DNA of 64,000 bases from Alphaproteobacteria bacterium (lineage in GTDB: Bacteria; Pseudomonadota; Alphaproteobacteria; Caulobacterales; Hyphomonadaceae): NCBI GenBank assembly GCA_018969425.1, contig JAGWYJ010000002.1, positions 62,001 through 126,000 of the forward strand, in the 5' to 3' direction. Positions 46,533 through 55,935 of this stretch are shown here, in pieces. A program made the translations under genes and the position numbers. Under the pieces are notes generated by a model. The model did not search any database. It saw nothing but the letters and a program-made list of their open reading frames with translations, and was not told the origin of the DNA. Each line of letters starts with the position of its first letter. Within the stretch, counting starts at the first letter, position 1.

Positions 46533-47714
46533 TCAGGCGCTCAAGCCCACGAGCGCCCGAGCGAAGGTTTCCGCATCGAACGGCTGAAGGTCTTCGGGAC
46601 GCTCCCCGACACCCACGAAATGGATCGGAAGATTGTATGTTTCCGCAATCGCCACGAGCACACCGCCTTTGGCTGTCCCATCGAGTTTAGTCATGACGAG
46701 GCCCGTGACGCCCGCTATGCCCCTGAACACCTCGACCTGGCTATGGGCGTTCTGGCCAACCGTTGCGTCCAGCACAAGGATCACGTCATGCGGCGCGCTG
46801 GGGTCCAGCTTACGGATGGCGCGTACGATCTTAGCCAGCTCATCCATCAGTTCGCTTCGGTTCTGAAGACGGCCTGCAGTATCAATCAGAACGATATCGC
46901 GCCTCTCTTTCTGAGCGGTGGAGACCGCCTCATAGGCGAGCGCAGCAGCATCAGATCCCTGAGGCCTTGAGATGAACCGAGCATTTGACCGCTCCGCCCA
47001 CACCCGCAGCTGCTCGACCGCCGCTGCCCGAAAAGTGTCGCCGGCAGCGAGCGTCACATCGGCGCCCATGCCCGCGAGCCGATGGGCGATCTTCCCGATC
47101 GTCGTAGTCTTCCCGGAGCCGTTGACGCCAACGAACAGAGCGATCCTCGGCGACGGACCGTCCGAGAAGTCCACAATCTTTTCACGTGGCCGAAGAATGG
47201 ATGCGATTTCGCCAGCGAGAGCTTCTTTGACTTCTGTCTCGCTGACGTCCCGGTCAAAGCGGCCCGTGGCGATCGACCTGGTCAGGCGGGCGGCGACGGC
47301 GGGGCCCATGTCGGACGTGATGAGCAGATCTTCGATATCCTCGAGCGCCGCCCGGTCGAGGCGTTTTCTGTTCAAAATCGCGCCCAGACCCTCTGCGATT
47401 TTCCCAGAGGACCTGCGAAGGCCTTCCTGAAGCCTCTGGAGTAACCCCGTTTCTCGGGCGGCTTGGCGCGCGGCCCTCTCGGCTTCGATCCGCGCTGCCG
47501 CGGCCCTTAGGCCGATGGGGTCGCCATCCTCGACTTCTTCGGGTCTTGAGGCATTGGAGGCCGCCAAGTCTTTGCGGGTGTCCTCCTCCCTTTGGGGCGG
47601 AACCGCCTCTTTTGATGCGTCTCCAGATGCCGCCTTGCCTGCATCGCTTCCCCGTGAAGTGCCGACATCCTTAGGCCCGCTGACAGGTTTCTTCCGGCCC
47701 CACCACAGTATCAT
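46533..47714 (-). CDS. ftsY: Signal recognition particle receptor FtsY
   Basis: SRP GTPase that docks ribosome-SRP complexes at the membrane. The 393-aa protein has an acidic/charged A domain of about 90 residues and the NG domain with GVNGSGKTTTIGKIA, DTFRAAAVEQL, LIDTAGRLQNRSELM and TKLDGTAKGG. Its start overlaps the mtaB stop by four bases, the usual arrangement. Confidence 0.98.
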   Translation of the reverse strand: MILWWGRKKPVSGPKDVGTSRGSDAGKAASGDASKEAVPPQREEDTRKDLAASNASRPEEVEDGDPIGLRAAAARIEAERAARQAARETGLLQRLQEGLRRSSGKIAEGLGAILNRKRLDRAALEDIEDLLITSDMGPAVAARLTRSIATGRFDRDVSETEVKEALAGEIASILRPREKIVDFSDGPSPRIALFVGVNGSGKTTTIGKIAHRLAGMGADVTLAAGDTFRAAAVEQLRVWAERSNARFISRPQGSDAAALAYEAVSTAQKERRDIVLIDTAGRLQNRSELMDELAKIVRAIRKLDPSAPHDVILVLDATVGQNAHSQVEVFRGIAGVTGLVMTKLDGTAKGGVLVAIAETYNLPIHFVGVGERPEDLQPFDAETFARALVGLSA

Positions 47715-49000
47715 GTCATTCGACCCACGAGCTCGCTGTCCGTCCGGCTACCCAGAAAAAGGTGCGCCGTCTCCCCGGCTCGTGGGGCGGACCCCTCAAT
47801 CCGGATTGGCGTGAAGTCCGGCAGACGCGCACGGCCCCCGCCCTCTGCAAGCGCAAGGGCGGTCGTCCCGACATGTCGTTCGAGTCGAAGCGCGAGCCGC
47901 TCGCGACCCTTTTCCCGCAGTCGTGCGGCCCGCTCCCGGATCAATAGGGGGTCGACCTGAGGCATCCGCGCCGCGGGAGTCCCCGGCCGTGGGGAAAAAG
48001 GAAAGACATGAAGATAGTCGATCCCGCAGGCATCTATCGATGCGAGCGTGTTTTCGAACATTTCATCTGTCTCTGTCGGAAATCCTGCGATGAGATCAGC
48101 TCCAAACGCAGTTTCAGGTCGCGCGGACCGAATGCGGTCGCAGAGGTCGATCGCGTCTTGCCGGGAGTGTCGCCTCTTCATGCGCTTGAGGACCATGTCG
48201 TCCCCGGACTGGAAGGACAGATGAAGATGAGGAGCGATCCGGGCTTCCGAGGTCAGCAAATCGAAGAGACGATCATCGATCTCAATGGCGTCAAGAGAAG
48301 ACAGTCTGAGCTGCCTGAGATCCGGAACGCCCGTCAGGATTGATTCGACGAGTTGTCCAAGTGAAGGCGTCCCATCGATATCTCCGCCCCAGGATGTGAG
48401 ATCGACGCCGGTTAGAACGATCTCGAAATGCCCGTTGTCATGAAGCCGCTGGACCTGTTCAACGATCGTCTCGGCGTCGGTTGAACGCGAGTTGCCTCGT
48501 CCGAACGGGATCACGCAAAATGTGCAACGATGATTGCAACCGGTCTGGACCTGAACGAAGGCGCGTGCGCGGCCTTCAAGACCGTCGACTGCATGTCGGG
48601 GAGGCGGAGCTGAGCTCGAGAGAATATCGGTGACTTGCGTGCGGTCGGCGTCGTCGGCGAGCAGTCTGTCGCGGCGAAATGTCTCCGCCTTCAGCTTTTC
48701 GGTGTTTCCGATGACCCGGGTCACCTCCGGCATCTTTGAAAACGACGCTGGATCTATCTGAGCGGCGCAGCCGGTCACAATGATCGCTGCGTCGGGTCGT
48801 TCCCGTCGGGCGCGGCGGATCGTCTGGCGAGCCTGCCTGACGGCTTCTCCGGTCACGGCGCACGTATTGACGATAACCGCGTTATCGAGCCCCCCAGAAC
48901 GCGCGTGATCCCGCATGACTTCGCTTTCATAACTGTTCAGCCGACATCCAAGCGTGAGAATGTCGACCGTCTTGTCAGAAGGAGGGGGCGGGTCAATCAT
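47711..49000 (-). CDS. mtaB: tRNA t6A37 methylthiotransferase MtaB
   Basis: Radical SAM enzyme that adds a methylthio group to N6-threonylcarbamoyladenosine at tRNA position 37. The 429-aa protein has the N-terminal UPF0004 domain (LGCRLNSYESEVMRDHA, VNTCAVTGEAVRQARQTIRR), the radical SAM cluster QTGCNHRCTFCVIPFGRGNSRS and a C-terminal TRAM-like region. YgfZ, encoded at 19 kb, supports this class of enzyme. Confidence 0.95.
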   Translation of the reverse strand: MIDPPPPSDKTVDILTLGCRLNSYESEVMRDHARSGGLDNAVIVNTCAVTGEAVRQARQTIRRARRERPDAAIIVTGCAAQIDPASFSKMPEVTRVIGNTEKLKAETFRRDRLLADDADRTQVTDILSSSAPPPRHAVDGLEGRARAFVQVQTGCNHRCTFCVIPFGRGNSRSTDAETIVEQVQRLHDNGHFEIVLTGVDLTSWGGDIDGTPSLGQLVESILTGVPDLRQLRLSSLDAIEIDDRLFDLLTSEARIAPHLHLSFQSGDDMVLKRMKRRHSRQDAIDLCDRIRSARPETAFGADLIAGFPTETDEMFENTLASIDACGIDYLHVFPFSPRPGTPAARMPQVDPLLIRERAARLREKGRERLALRLERHVGTTALALAEGGGRARLPDFTPIRIEGSAPRAGETAHLFLGSRTDSELVGRMT

Positions 49001-49091
49001 GGCACAGGGAGATAGGATGCATTCAGCGCCTTGTCATCTGGCCGCTTTCCTCGCCCCCTTGGACGGCTCAGGTCCGAGATGTGAATCAGCC

Positions 49092-49910
49092 TTAGAAGCG
49101 GCTTTCATACTCCAGCTCGACAGGGCCTGTCATAAGGACCCTGTCAGTATCCTCATGCCAGTGGATTCCCAGTTCTCCGCCATCCGCGATCACGGTTGTC
49201 TGTCTGTCGGCCAGCTCGCGCCGAACGGCGGCCACCACAGCGGCGCACGCCCCCGTTCCACACGCTCGGGTCAGACCGGCGCCTCGCTCCCACACCCGTA
49301 AGCGAATACGGTCCCGGCTCAACACCTGAGCGAAGCCGACGTTGACGGCTTGTGGGAAGAGAGGGTGATGTTCAATTCTCGGACCGATGCCCGGAATATC
49401 GAGAGAGTCCAGATCGGGGATAAAGAACACGACGTGGGGATTTCCCATATTGACACAGCCCCCCTGGCCCAGCTGCGCACCTGAAAGAACGTCGAAGGAC
49501 GTGTCCAGGGCTCGGGTATCCTGCGGGACGGACAGGGGAATCTCCTCCCACCTCAGGAGAGGCGATCCCATATCGACGGATATCAGGTTCGCTCCGACCC
49601 GCGTCGCCGTGAGAGGTCCGGCGGCTGTTTCGATGCGCGTTCTGTCGGCGCCCGTCTCCTCCATCATCAACCAGCCGACGCAGCGCGAGGCGTTTCCGCA
49701 GGCCGATACCTCCGAGCCGTCGGAGTTCCAAATCCGCATGAAGACATCTCCGCGAAGCGATCGCTCCATAACAATCACCTGATCAGCGCCGGCTCCGTCT
49801 GTGGGATCGGCGATTTGGCGGATACGCTCAGGGTCGAGGCGCAGGACCTGCGATCGCGCATCGAAAACAACGAAAGCGTTGCCGGCGCCGTTCATCTTGT
49901 AGAATTTCAT
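49092..49910 (-). CDS. dapF: Diaminopimelate epimerase
   Basis: Converts LL- to meso-diaminopimelate for lysine and peptidoglycan. The 272-aa protein has the two active-site cysteine loops, SACGNASRCVGW and ACGTGACAAVVAA, and the start MKFYKMNGAGNAFVVFD. It heads the conserved dapF-mtaB-ftsY run and is divergent from the S9 peptidase gene. Confidence 0.97.
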   Translation of the reverse strand: MKFYKMNGAGNAFVVFDARSQVLRLDPERIRQIADPTDGAGADQVIVMERSLRGDVFMRIWNSDGSEVSACGNASRCVGWLMMEETGADRTRIETAAGPLTATRVGANLISVDMGSPLLRWEEIPLSVPQDTRALDTSFDVLSGAQLGQGGCVNMGNPHVVFFIPDLDSLDIPGIGPRIEHHPLFPQAVNVGFAQVLSRDRIRLRVWERGAGLTRACGTGACAAVVAAVRRELADRQTTVIADGGELGIHWHEDTDRVLMTGPVELEYESRF

Positions 49911-50020
49911 GGGTCGGGAGTTTAAGGTCTCGCGAACGGTTCGACTAGTAGGACCCGTCTGGTCGCTTGCCGCCGAGACAAGGTTATTGCCTACGTCGGC
50001 GAAACAGTGGGGTGGTGAAA

Positions 50021-52174
50021 ATGGGGGCGATGCTGGTGCGTATCACAGGGGTCGCCCTCGCTCTGGCCTTGGGGGCCTGTGAGATAATGGAGACTAAGGT
50101 GACCGAGGCGCCAGGATTTGACCCCAAAGCCCATCTGTTCTTGGAGGAGGTCGAGGGAGAACAGGCTCTGGCCTGGGTTCGTGCGCAGAATGACCGAACT
50201 CTGGGCCTCCTGCAGTCAGATCCCCGCTATGCACCCTATTATGAGGAAGCGCTCAGGATTGCGACGTCCCGCGAGAGAATACCGTATGGAGCGCTCCGCA
50301 ATGGATATGTCTACAATTTCTGGCAGGACGACCGTCATGAGCGTGGCCTTTGGCGTCGGGCGACCCTCGTGTCCTATGGAGATGCCTCGCCGCAGTGGGA
50401 GACTATCCTTGACGTCGACGATCTCGCCAGCCGGGAGGCGCGCAATTGGGTTTACAAGGGGGTCTCGTGTCTGCCGCCGGAGAACGCCCGATGCCTGATA
50501 TCCTTGTCTGACGGCGGCAAGGACGCGGTCAGGCAGAGAGAGTTCGACGTGACGACGCGGTCGTTCGTCAAGGACGGTTTTGATTTGCCTGAAGCTAAGA
50601 CCACTGCCGTGTGGGGTGATGCCGACAATTTGTTGGTGGCGACCGATTGGGGGCTTGAGGCCGGGGCAGCCAGCCTGACGGAGTCAGGCTATCCATTTGT
50701 TGTGAAGCGGCTTGGTCGCGGCGAGCCTCTGGCCAACGCCGCGGAGGTGTTTCGTGGGGCCCCTCAGGATGTCGGGGCGTTTCCTTTCTCACTTGAGGAT
50801 GAGCAGGGCCGACGTTGGCTTGGGGTGGTTCGGTCGGAGACTTTTTTCACATCCAGCTACTATCTTCTGCAAAACGACGAAGCCTCGCCTCTGAGGCTTC
50901 CGCTTCCCCCGAAAGCCACGATACAGGGGTTATCCTCAGACCGGATGCTGGCGACCCTGGAGCAGGATTGGAGTTCCCCCGACGGACAGTCCTTCTTGGC
51001 CGGTGACCTGGTAGGTCTTTTCTGGTCTGATTTCCTGCGGCAGCCGGACCGACCGGCTTTTGAGCGGATCTGGAGGCCGACATCCCGGCAGGCGGTTCAG
51101 GGCGTGTCGGTGTCTCGTCAAGGCGTCTTGTTGACCTTGTCTGACAACGTGGTTCTTAAGGTCACCCGTCTTTCGAAGACCACGTCCGGTTGGATGCTCA
51201 GGGATGCGCCTCTTCCGGCCAACGGTTCGGCAGGCGTGGCCTTCGCAGATCCCTCAGAGGATGTCGCGTTTCTTAGTTACGAGGGTTATCTCAACCCTGA
51301 CGCTCTATTCCAATACGACGTCGGAAGGGATGACTTAAAGCAGGTGAAGTCGCTTCCGAATTGGTTCGATCCGAACGAGTTCCGGGTCGATCAGTTCGAA
51401 GCCGTGTCCTCTGACGGCGTGCAGATTCCCTATTTTATCGTTCGAAAGTCGGCGGAGGGCTCTTCAAAGCCGGCCCCGACCCTGTTGTATGGATATGGCG
51501 GCTTTCAGGTGTCTCAGACCCCGTCCTACTCCGGGACTGTCGGCAAGTTGTGGCTTGAGCAGGGCGGGGTCTATGTTGTCGCCAATATACGCGGCGGTGG
51601 CGAATTCGGGCCGTCCTGGCACCAGGCGGGGCTCAAGACTAAGCGTCAGATAGTCTATGACGATTTCATAGCCGTGGCGGAGGACCTTGTTCGGAGGGGG
51701 ATTACGACACGATCTCAGCTGGGCGTTATGGGGGGATCGAACGGCGGCCTGCTGATGGGCGTGATGTTCACACAGCGACCGGATTTGTTCGCCGCGGTTG
51801 TCTGTCAGGTGCCGCTTCTCGATATGCTTCGCTATCACCTTCTGCTCGCTGGGGCATCGTGGATGGATGAGTATGGCGATCCTGATAATCCGGAAGAGAG
51901 GGCTTTTCTCGAGCGCCTCTCCCCCTATCACAATCTGAAGCCCGATGTGACCTATCCTGAAATCTACTTCGAGACGTCGACAAAGGATGATCGCGTTCAT
52001 CCCGCGCACGCGCGCAAGATGGCCTATCGACTGGAGGAACTTGGAAAGCCGTTCCTATACTACGAGAACATTGACGGCGGGCATTCGGCGGCTGCCAATC
52101 AGAAAGAGGCGGCCCGCCGCGCCGCTCTCGAGTTCACCTACCTTGCTCGGAAGCTGATGGGGGCGGGGCCCTGA
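50021..52174 (+). CDS. S9A prolyl oligopeptidase family protein, predicted lipoprotein
   Basis: 717-aa serine peptidase. ATG 50021 begins a lipoprotein signal with lipobox ALGAC, so it is probably exported, unlike classical cytosolic prolyl oligopeptidase. A beta-propeller region (about 60-430) precedes the alpha/beta-hydrolase domain with Ser in VMGGSNGGLLMG (about residue 573), Asp in STKDDRVHPAHA and His in DGGHSAAAN. Likely function is cleavage of short peptides after proline in the periplasm. Confidence 0.92.
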   Translation: MGAMLVRITGVALALALGACEIMETKVTEAPGFDPKAHLFLEEVEGEQALAWVRAQNDRTLGLLQSDPRYAPYYEEALRIATSRERIPYGALRNGYVYNFWQDDRHERGLWRRATLVSYGDASPQWETILDVDDLASREARNWVYKGVSCLPPENARCLISLSDGGKDAVRQREFDVTTRSFVKDGFDLPEAKTTAVWGDADNLLVATDWGLEAGAASLTESGYPFVVKRLGRGEPLANAAEVFRGAPQDVGAFPFSLEDEQGRRWLGVVRSETFFTSSYYLLQNDEASPLRLPLPPKATIQGLSSDRMLATLEQDWSSPDGQSFLAGDLVGLFWSDFLRQPDRPAFERIWRPTSRQAVQGVSVSRQGVLLTLSDNVVLKVTRLSKTTSGWMLRDAPLPANGSAGVAFADPSEDVAFLSYEGYLNPDALFQYDVGRDDLKQVKSLPNWFDPNEFRVDQFEAVSSDGVQIPYFIVRKSAEGSSKPAPTLLYGYGGFQVSQTPSYSGTVGKLWLEQGGVYVVANIRGGGEFGPSWHQAGLKTKRQIVYDDFIAVAEDLVRRGITTRSQLGVMGGSNGGLLMGVMFTQRPDLFAAVVCQVPLLDMLRYHLLLAGASWMDEYGDPDNPEERAFLERLSPYHNLKPDVTYPEIYFETSTKDDRVHPAHARKMAYRLEELGKPFLYYENIDGGHSAAANQKEAARRAALEFTYLARKLMGAGP

Positions 52175-52181
52175 GGCGAAA

Positions 52182-52400
52182 TCAGGCTATGATGTCAGGG
52201 GTAAGCCGGCTCATGAGCCAGGCGATACTGTCCTTAAGGCGGAGCTTCTCTCGTTTCAGCGCCATGATCTGAAAAGAGGATCCGCCCGTCTCCATCAGGG
52301 CGTTGATCTCGTCATCGAGGTCGCGATGTCTGGATTTCAGCTCTTCGAGCCTCGCCATCATGGCGTCAATGTTCCCAGGATCAAAGCGCTCCTCGCTCAC
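52182..52400 (-). CDS. YdcH/DUF465 family protein
   Basis: 72-aa helical hairpin protein of the DUF465 family. Features are LEELKSRHRDLDDEINAL and ALKREKLRLKDSIAWL. Function unknown. It converges on the S9 peptidase gene seven bases away and is divergent from a second DUF465 gene. Confidence 0.88.
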   Translation of the reverse strand: MSEERFDPGNIDAMMARLEELKSRHRDLDDEINALMETGGSSFQIMALKREKLRLKDSIAWLMSRLTPDIIA

Positions 52401-52818
52401 GCTTGACTCCAGACCCGGAACTCTCTCGCGGACGTGTGCCCCCTGAGAGAATCCCTCGCTTCGACATGTGGGTTAACGACACCTCAGCCATGGTCATGAG
52501 GTTGTCAACCCGGATGTCGCTTCGCGAGGGCTGTTCGGATCGTCTGAGGCCGGGGGGAAGGCCAATCGGGCCGTCTTGACCCCCTCACTTTTGCGGCAAG
52601 TGATGCGTTTGGTGCGTGCTTCATCACGCTTCAGAGGTGACGGACGGGCCTGATCATGTTTTCATGCCCCTCAAGGGTTTTGAGATTTTAGTTTCAATCG
52701 TGCGGAATCTCACCCCGGTGTCAGGGAGGCGCCCAACCAGTCAAATCGCTGCCAGTCACGCTAGGTCCGGTCATCGGCGAGAAAAACGATGGCCTGTTTT
52801 CGCAGAGGAAGACGACCC
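52401..52818 (+). promoter_or_regulatory. Intergenic region between the two YdcH genes
   Basis: 418 bases with no supportable gene. Being divergent, it should contain both YdcH promoters. I could not assign specific boxes. Confidence 0.35.
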
Positions 52819-52986
52819 ATGAGCTTGGATGCGCATATCCGGGAATTAGGCGAGCGGCATAGAAAACTGGAAAAGGAGATCGCCGCTGAGGTTCGGCGGC
52901 CTGCCGGTGATCAGCTTCATTTGGCTGAGCTGAAACGCAGGAAGCTTCGGATCAAAGACCAGATCCGAACCCTCCAACCTGATTGA
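52819..52986 (+). CDS. YdcH/DUF465 family protein, second copy
   Basis: 55-aa DUF465 protein: MSLDAHIRELGERHRKLEKEI and AELKRRKLRIKDQIRTL, the same helical-hairpin plan as the neighbouring 72-aa protein but only modestly similar in sequence. GAGGAAG upstream supports ATG 52819. The ORF-track start adds an Arg-rich extension unlike the family. It converges on trcR. Confidence 0.88.
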   Translation: MSLDAHIRELGERHRKLEKEIAAEVRRPAGDQLHLAELKRRKLRIKDQIRTLQPD

Positions 52987-53006
52987 CTTGAGCTGGCGGA
53001 GGGTCG

Positions 53007-53696
53007 TCAGTTTTCGTCTGTCGACCGCGACTTGCCGAAATTGGCGAAGACCTCCGCAGCGGTCACTTCTCTTTGCGGTCCGTCCTCGGAGACCGGAGCG
53101 GGCTCGGCGGGTGCGATTTTTCTTAAGGTCGGCCCCGAAAGCCGCACTTCGCGCTCCGCGTTGGCCTCTGCCCGGCGGGATGCAGCCTTCGACACGAGCT
53201 CATCGAGTTCGATTTGGCTGCAGAGTCCCAGCGTGACGGGATCGACGGGTTTGAGGTTCGGCGCGTTCCAGTGATTACGCGACCGCACGGATTCGATTGT
53301 GGATTTCGTGGTGCCGATCAATCTCGAGATGGCTGCGTCGCTGATCTCGGGGTGGTGACGAAGAAACCAGGCGATGGCGTCGGGACGGTCCTTGCGCCGG
53401 GAGACGGGTGTGAACCTTGCCCCCTTTCGCTTTATTTCAGGCAGGGCGTCGTGCTTGGGAGCGGGGGAACGCAAGCGATAGGACGGGTCCGCCTCGCCGG
53501 CGAGGATTTCGTCTCGGGTAAGCTCTCCAGATGCGACAGGATCAGCCCCTCTCATATTCTCGGCTACTTCTCCGTCGGCGATACCCTTAACTTCCAGCGG
53601 ATGCAGCTCGCAGAAATGCGCAATCTGGTCGAACGTCAGGGTAGTGTTGTCGATCAGCCAGACGGCTGTCGCCTTCGGCATAAGAATTCTTGCCAT
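53007..53696 (-). CDS. trcR: DUF1013 cell-cycle transcriptional regulator TrcR
   Basis: 229-aa protein of the DUF1013 family, described in Caulobacter as TrcR, an RNA-polymerase-associated regulator tied to the cell cycle. Diagnostic segments are MPKATAVWLIDNTTLTFDQIAHFC, EIKRKGARFTPVSRRKDRPDAIAWFLRHHPEISDAAISRLIGTT and SRNHWNAPNLKPVDPVTLGLC (each read only in part here). It is an HTH-type protein with a disordered C-terminal tail. Confidence 0.93.
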   Translation of the reverse strand: MARILMPKATAVWLIDNTTLTFDQIAHFCELHPLEVKGIADGEVAENMRGADPVASGELTRDEILAGEADPSYRLRSPAPKHDALPEIKRKGARFTPVSRRKDRPDAIAWFLRHHPEISDAAISRLIGTTKSTIESVRSRNHWNAPNLKPVDPVTLGLCSQIELDELVSKAASRRAEANAEREVRLSGPTLRKIAPAEPAPVSEDGPQREVTAAEVFANFGKSRSTDEN

Positions 53697-53723
53697 CTGC
53701 GGTCTCCCAAATGAACGCGCCCG

Positions 53724-53745
53724 GCTCTGCGGGCCGGGCTGTCCA
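53724..53745. terminator. Hairpin between quinone oxidoreductase gene and trcR
   Basis: GCCCGGC and GCCGGGC form a perfect 7-bp inverted repeat in the 146-base gap between the two minus-strand genes. No T-run follows, so it may be a weak terminator or part of the trcR leader. Confidence 0.35.
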
Positions 53746-53842
53746 TACGTTGTGCGGATTGGATAGTCCTGAGCTGACGCTGATATAGGTCGGTTTGATC
53801 CGTTTGTGAATTCTCGATCGGCGCCCTTAGACTGAAATCCTC

Positions 53843-54823
53843 CTAGTCGCCCGTCACCTCAAGGATGATTTTACCTGCATGGTCGCCTGATTCCATTCGT
53901 TCATGCGCCGCATTGGCCTCAGAGAGTGGAAACACGCTGTCGACGAGCGGTCGGAAGCGGCCCGAGCCGATCATGGGCCAGACATGCTCGCGAACGCCGC
54001 TGGCAAGATGGGCCTTGTAGGCCTCCGTACGGATCCGCAAGGTTGAACCGGTAATGGTCAGCCGCTTCATCATGATTCTCGAGATATCGGCTTCGACCTT
54101 CGCCCCATGGAGGAAGGCGATATAGGATAAGCGACCCATGTCTTTGAGAATATTAAGATTTTTATCGAAGTAGGGGGCGCCTACCATGTCGAGAATGAGG
54201 TCAGCTCCACCGGCCGACTTCATGATGTCTTCAAAGTCCTCCGTGCGGTAGTTAATGCATCGGCGCGCTCCGAGGCCTTCGCAAAGGCGGCTTTTGGGGT
54301 CAGAACCAGCCGTTGCATAGACAATGGCGCCCCAAGCGGCCGCGATCTGAATCGCCGTCGTGCCGATGCCGCTGGCCCCCCCATGGACCAAAAATGTCTC
54401 GCCAGGCTTGAGCCGTCCCATTTCGAAGACGTTGTTCCATACTGTAAGAACAGTCTCCGGCAGGCCGGCTGCCTCCAGAAGCGACAGGCTCGGGGGAACG
54501 GGGAGGACAGATCCCTCGGGGGCCAGGGCGTATTCGGCATAACCGCCCCCAGGAAGAAGGGCGGTTACAGCATCGCCGACCGACCACGATGTCACCCCTG
54601 GGCCGATTTCCTCAATCCACCCCGATGCCTCCAATCCGAGCGTGTCGGGCGCTCCCGGAGGCGGCGGATAACGTCCGGCTCGCTGAATAAGGTCGGGTCG
54701 ATTGACGCCCGCTGCCCTGACCTTGATGAGAATCTGTCCCGGTCCTGGCGACGGTCGCTCAAGGCTGATCAGCTCAAGGGGCTGGCCGATCACAGATCGG
54801 ACCGCCTTCATAAGTTTGGACAT
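53843..54823 (-). CDS. NAD(P)H quinone oxidoreductase (zinc-free MDR, PIG3/QOR-type)
   Basis: 326-aa medium-chain reductase. N-terminal GroES-like domain (ILIKVRAAGVNRPDLIQRAGRYPPPPG, typical of the PIG3 subgroup) and Rossmann domain with FLVHGGASGIGTTAIQIA. The zinc ligands of alcohol dehydrogenases are absent. ATG 54823 is used; the ORF track extends 23 residues further. It is divergent from the DUF1192 gene, a common alphaproteobacterial pairing. Confidence 0.9.
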   Translation of the reverse strand: MSKLMKAVRSVIGQPLELISLERPSPGPGQILIKVRAAGVNRPDLIQRAGRYPPPPGAPDTLGLEASGWIEEIGPGVTSWSVGDAVTALLPGGGYAEYALAPEGSVLPVPPSLSLLEAAGLPETVLTVWNNVFEMGRLKPGETFLVHGGASGIGTTAIQIAAAWGAIVYATAGSDPKSRLCEGLGARRCINYRTEDFEDIMKSAGGADLILDMVGAPYFDKNLNILKDMGRLSYIAFLHGAKVEADISRIMMKRLTITGSTLRIRTEAYKAHLASGVREHVWPMIGSGRFRPLVDSVFPLSEANAAHERMESGDHAGKIILEVTGD

Positions 54824-54958
54824 GGGATTTGTCTCCCGAGAGCATGCTGCTTTCAGCCTTTCCTCTTGATAGCCTCCCGGCAGTGAGGTCAAGCTCTCGA
54901 GGAGATCGGAAGCCGATCGTCGGGCGGCGGCGGTGGAGATGCTGAGGAGTGCGGCTCG

Positions 54959-55135
54959 ATGTGGGCGGATGAGGATCCGGTGAAGAAGCCGGCGCGGCTT
55001 CTGGAGGACATGTCGATTTCCGAGTTATCGGATCGAATTGACGCGCTTAAAGACGAGATAAGGCTCTGTGAAGCGGCGATCGCGCGGAAGGAAGCCTCGA
55101 GGAAAGCTGCGGAGCAGGCGTTTTTCAAGTCCTGA
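54959..55135 (+). CDS. DUF1192 small coiled-coil protein
   Basis: 58-aa protein missed by the ORF track. It starts MWADEDPVKKPARLLEDMSI, continues SELSDRIDALKDEIRLCEAA and ends with a charged helix and FFKS. This matches the DUF1192 family, typically 55-65 residues, usually beside rcdA and a quinone oxidoreductase gene in alphaproteobacteria. Function unknown; a short coiled coil is likely. Confidence 0.9.
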   Translation: MWADEDPVKKPARLLEDMSISELSDRIDALKDEIRLCEAAIARKEASRKAAEQAFFKS

Positions 55136-55255
55136 GGCCGTCGGTCGCGGCGCCGAACTTGCGTGGATAGGTTGGGGGCCCGGTTGTACCATGGGTCCTC
55201 GCATGAGAGGTCGCTGGAGATTGGCTGTCAGATCTCGGCAGGAGGCGGGTCCGGA

Positions 55256-55810
55256 ATGAGCACTCAGGATGCAAGTCACCCGGCGGGATCCATCGCCGAG
55301 GAGTGGAAGCGGCGGGTCGTTGATTTCGCCGCATCGGAAGTCTTTGACCGTATGTTTCGGGAGGGAATGTCCTTGGTCGAGGAGGCGGCCGCCTATCTCG
55401 ATGGGCCCGGAAGGATTGATTCCCGGACCCTCAGCCGCGAGCTGGCGCTCGTGTATGCGGCCGAAAGCATGGAAGTGACGACCCGTCTGATGCAGTCCGC
55501 CAGCTGGCTGGTTGTCCAGAAGGCCATACGAGAGAACGATATGAAGGTAGAAGAAGCTGCGGACGAAAAGTTCCGGCTATCTGAGCCGACGCCGCCCCAT
55601 GTATTCGGCGAGGTCGCTTTACCCGCCGAGCTGAGGACCCTGATGGCCCGTTCACAGGCCCTTTATGAGCGGATCTGGAGGCTCGACGAGTCCCTCTACT
55701 CCGATAGCCATCAGGACGGTGAAAATCCCGTCATGAGACATCTCGATCGTCTGAGGACGGCAGCCGAATCGGGGGCGTTCGATCCCCTGTCAGTTTGGCG
55801 AAATCGCTGA
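55256..55810 (+). CDS. rcdA: RcdA/DUF1465 adaptor for CtrA degradation
   Basis: 184-aa helical adaptor that works with CpdR, PopA and ClpXP in regulated proteolysis of CtrA in Caulobacter. Characteristic segments are FREGMSLVEEAAAYLDGPGR, ALVYAAESMEVTTRLMQSAS and WLVVQKAIRENDM. AGGAGG lies nine bases before ATG 55256. Its presence implies a CtrA/ClpXP cell-cycle circuit in this organism. Confidence 0.93.
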   Translation: MSTQDASHPAGSIAEEWKRRVVDFAASEVFDRMFREGMSLVEEAAAYLDGPGRIDSRTLSRELALVYAAESMEVTTRLMQSASWLVVQKAIRENDMKVEEAADEKFRLSEPTPPHVFGEVALPAELRTLMARSQALYERIWRLDESLYSDSHQDGENPVMRHLDRLRTAAESGAFDPLSVWRNR

Positions 55811-55833
55811 TTAGGCGGCGATCTTCCAGTACC

Positions 55834-55857
55834 GGGATCTGCAAGCTGCAGGATCCC
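55834..55857. terminator. Hairpin between convergent rcdA and rpmE
   Basis: GGGATC-TGCA and TGCA-GATCCC pair around a 3-base loop with one bulge, 23 bases after the rcdA stop. No T-run. Possible bidirectional transcription end. Confidence 0.4.
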
Positions 55858-55935
55858 AGCTCAACTGACCCCTCGGACGCCTCCGTGCGTCCGTCGCATT
55901 CCCGGGAGAACGTAATATCGAACTAGGCCGACAGC

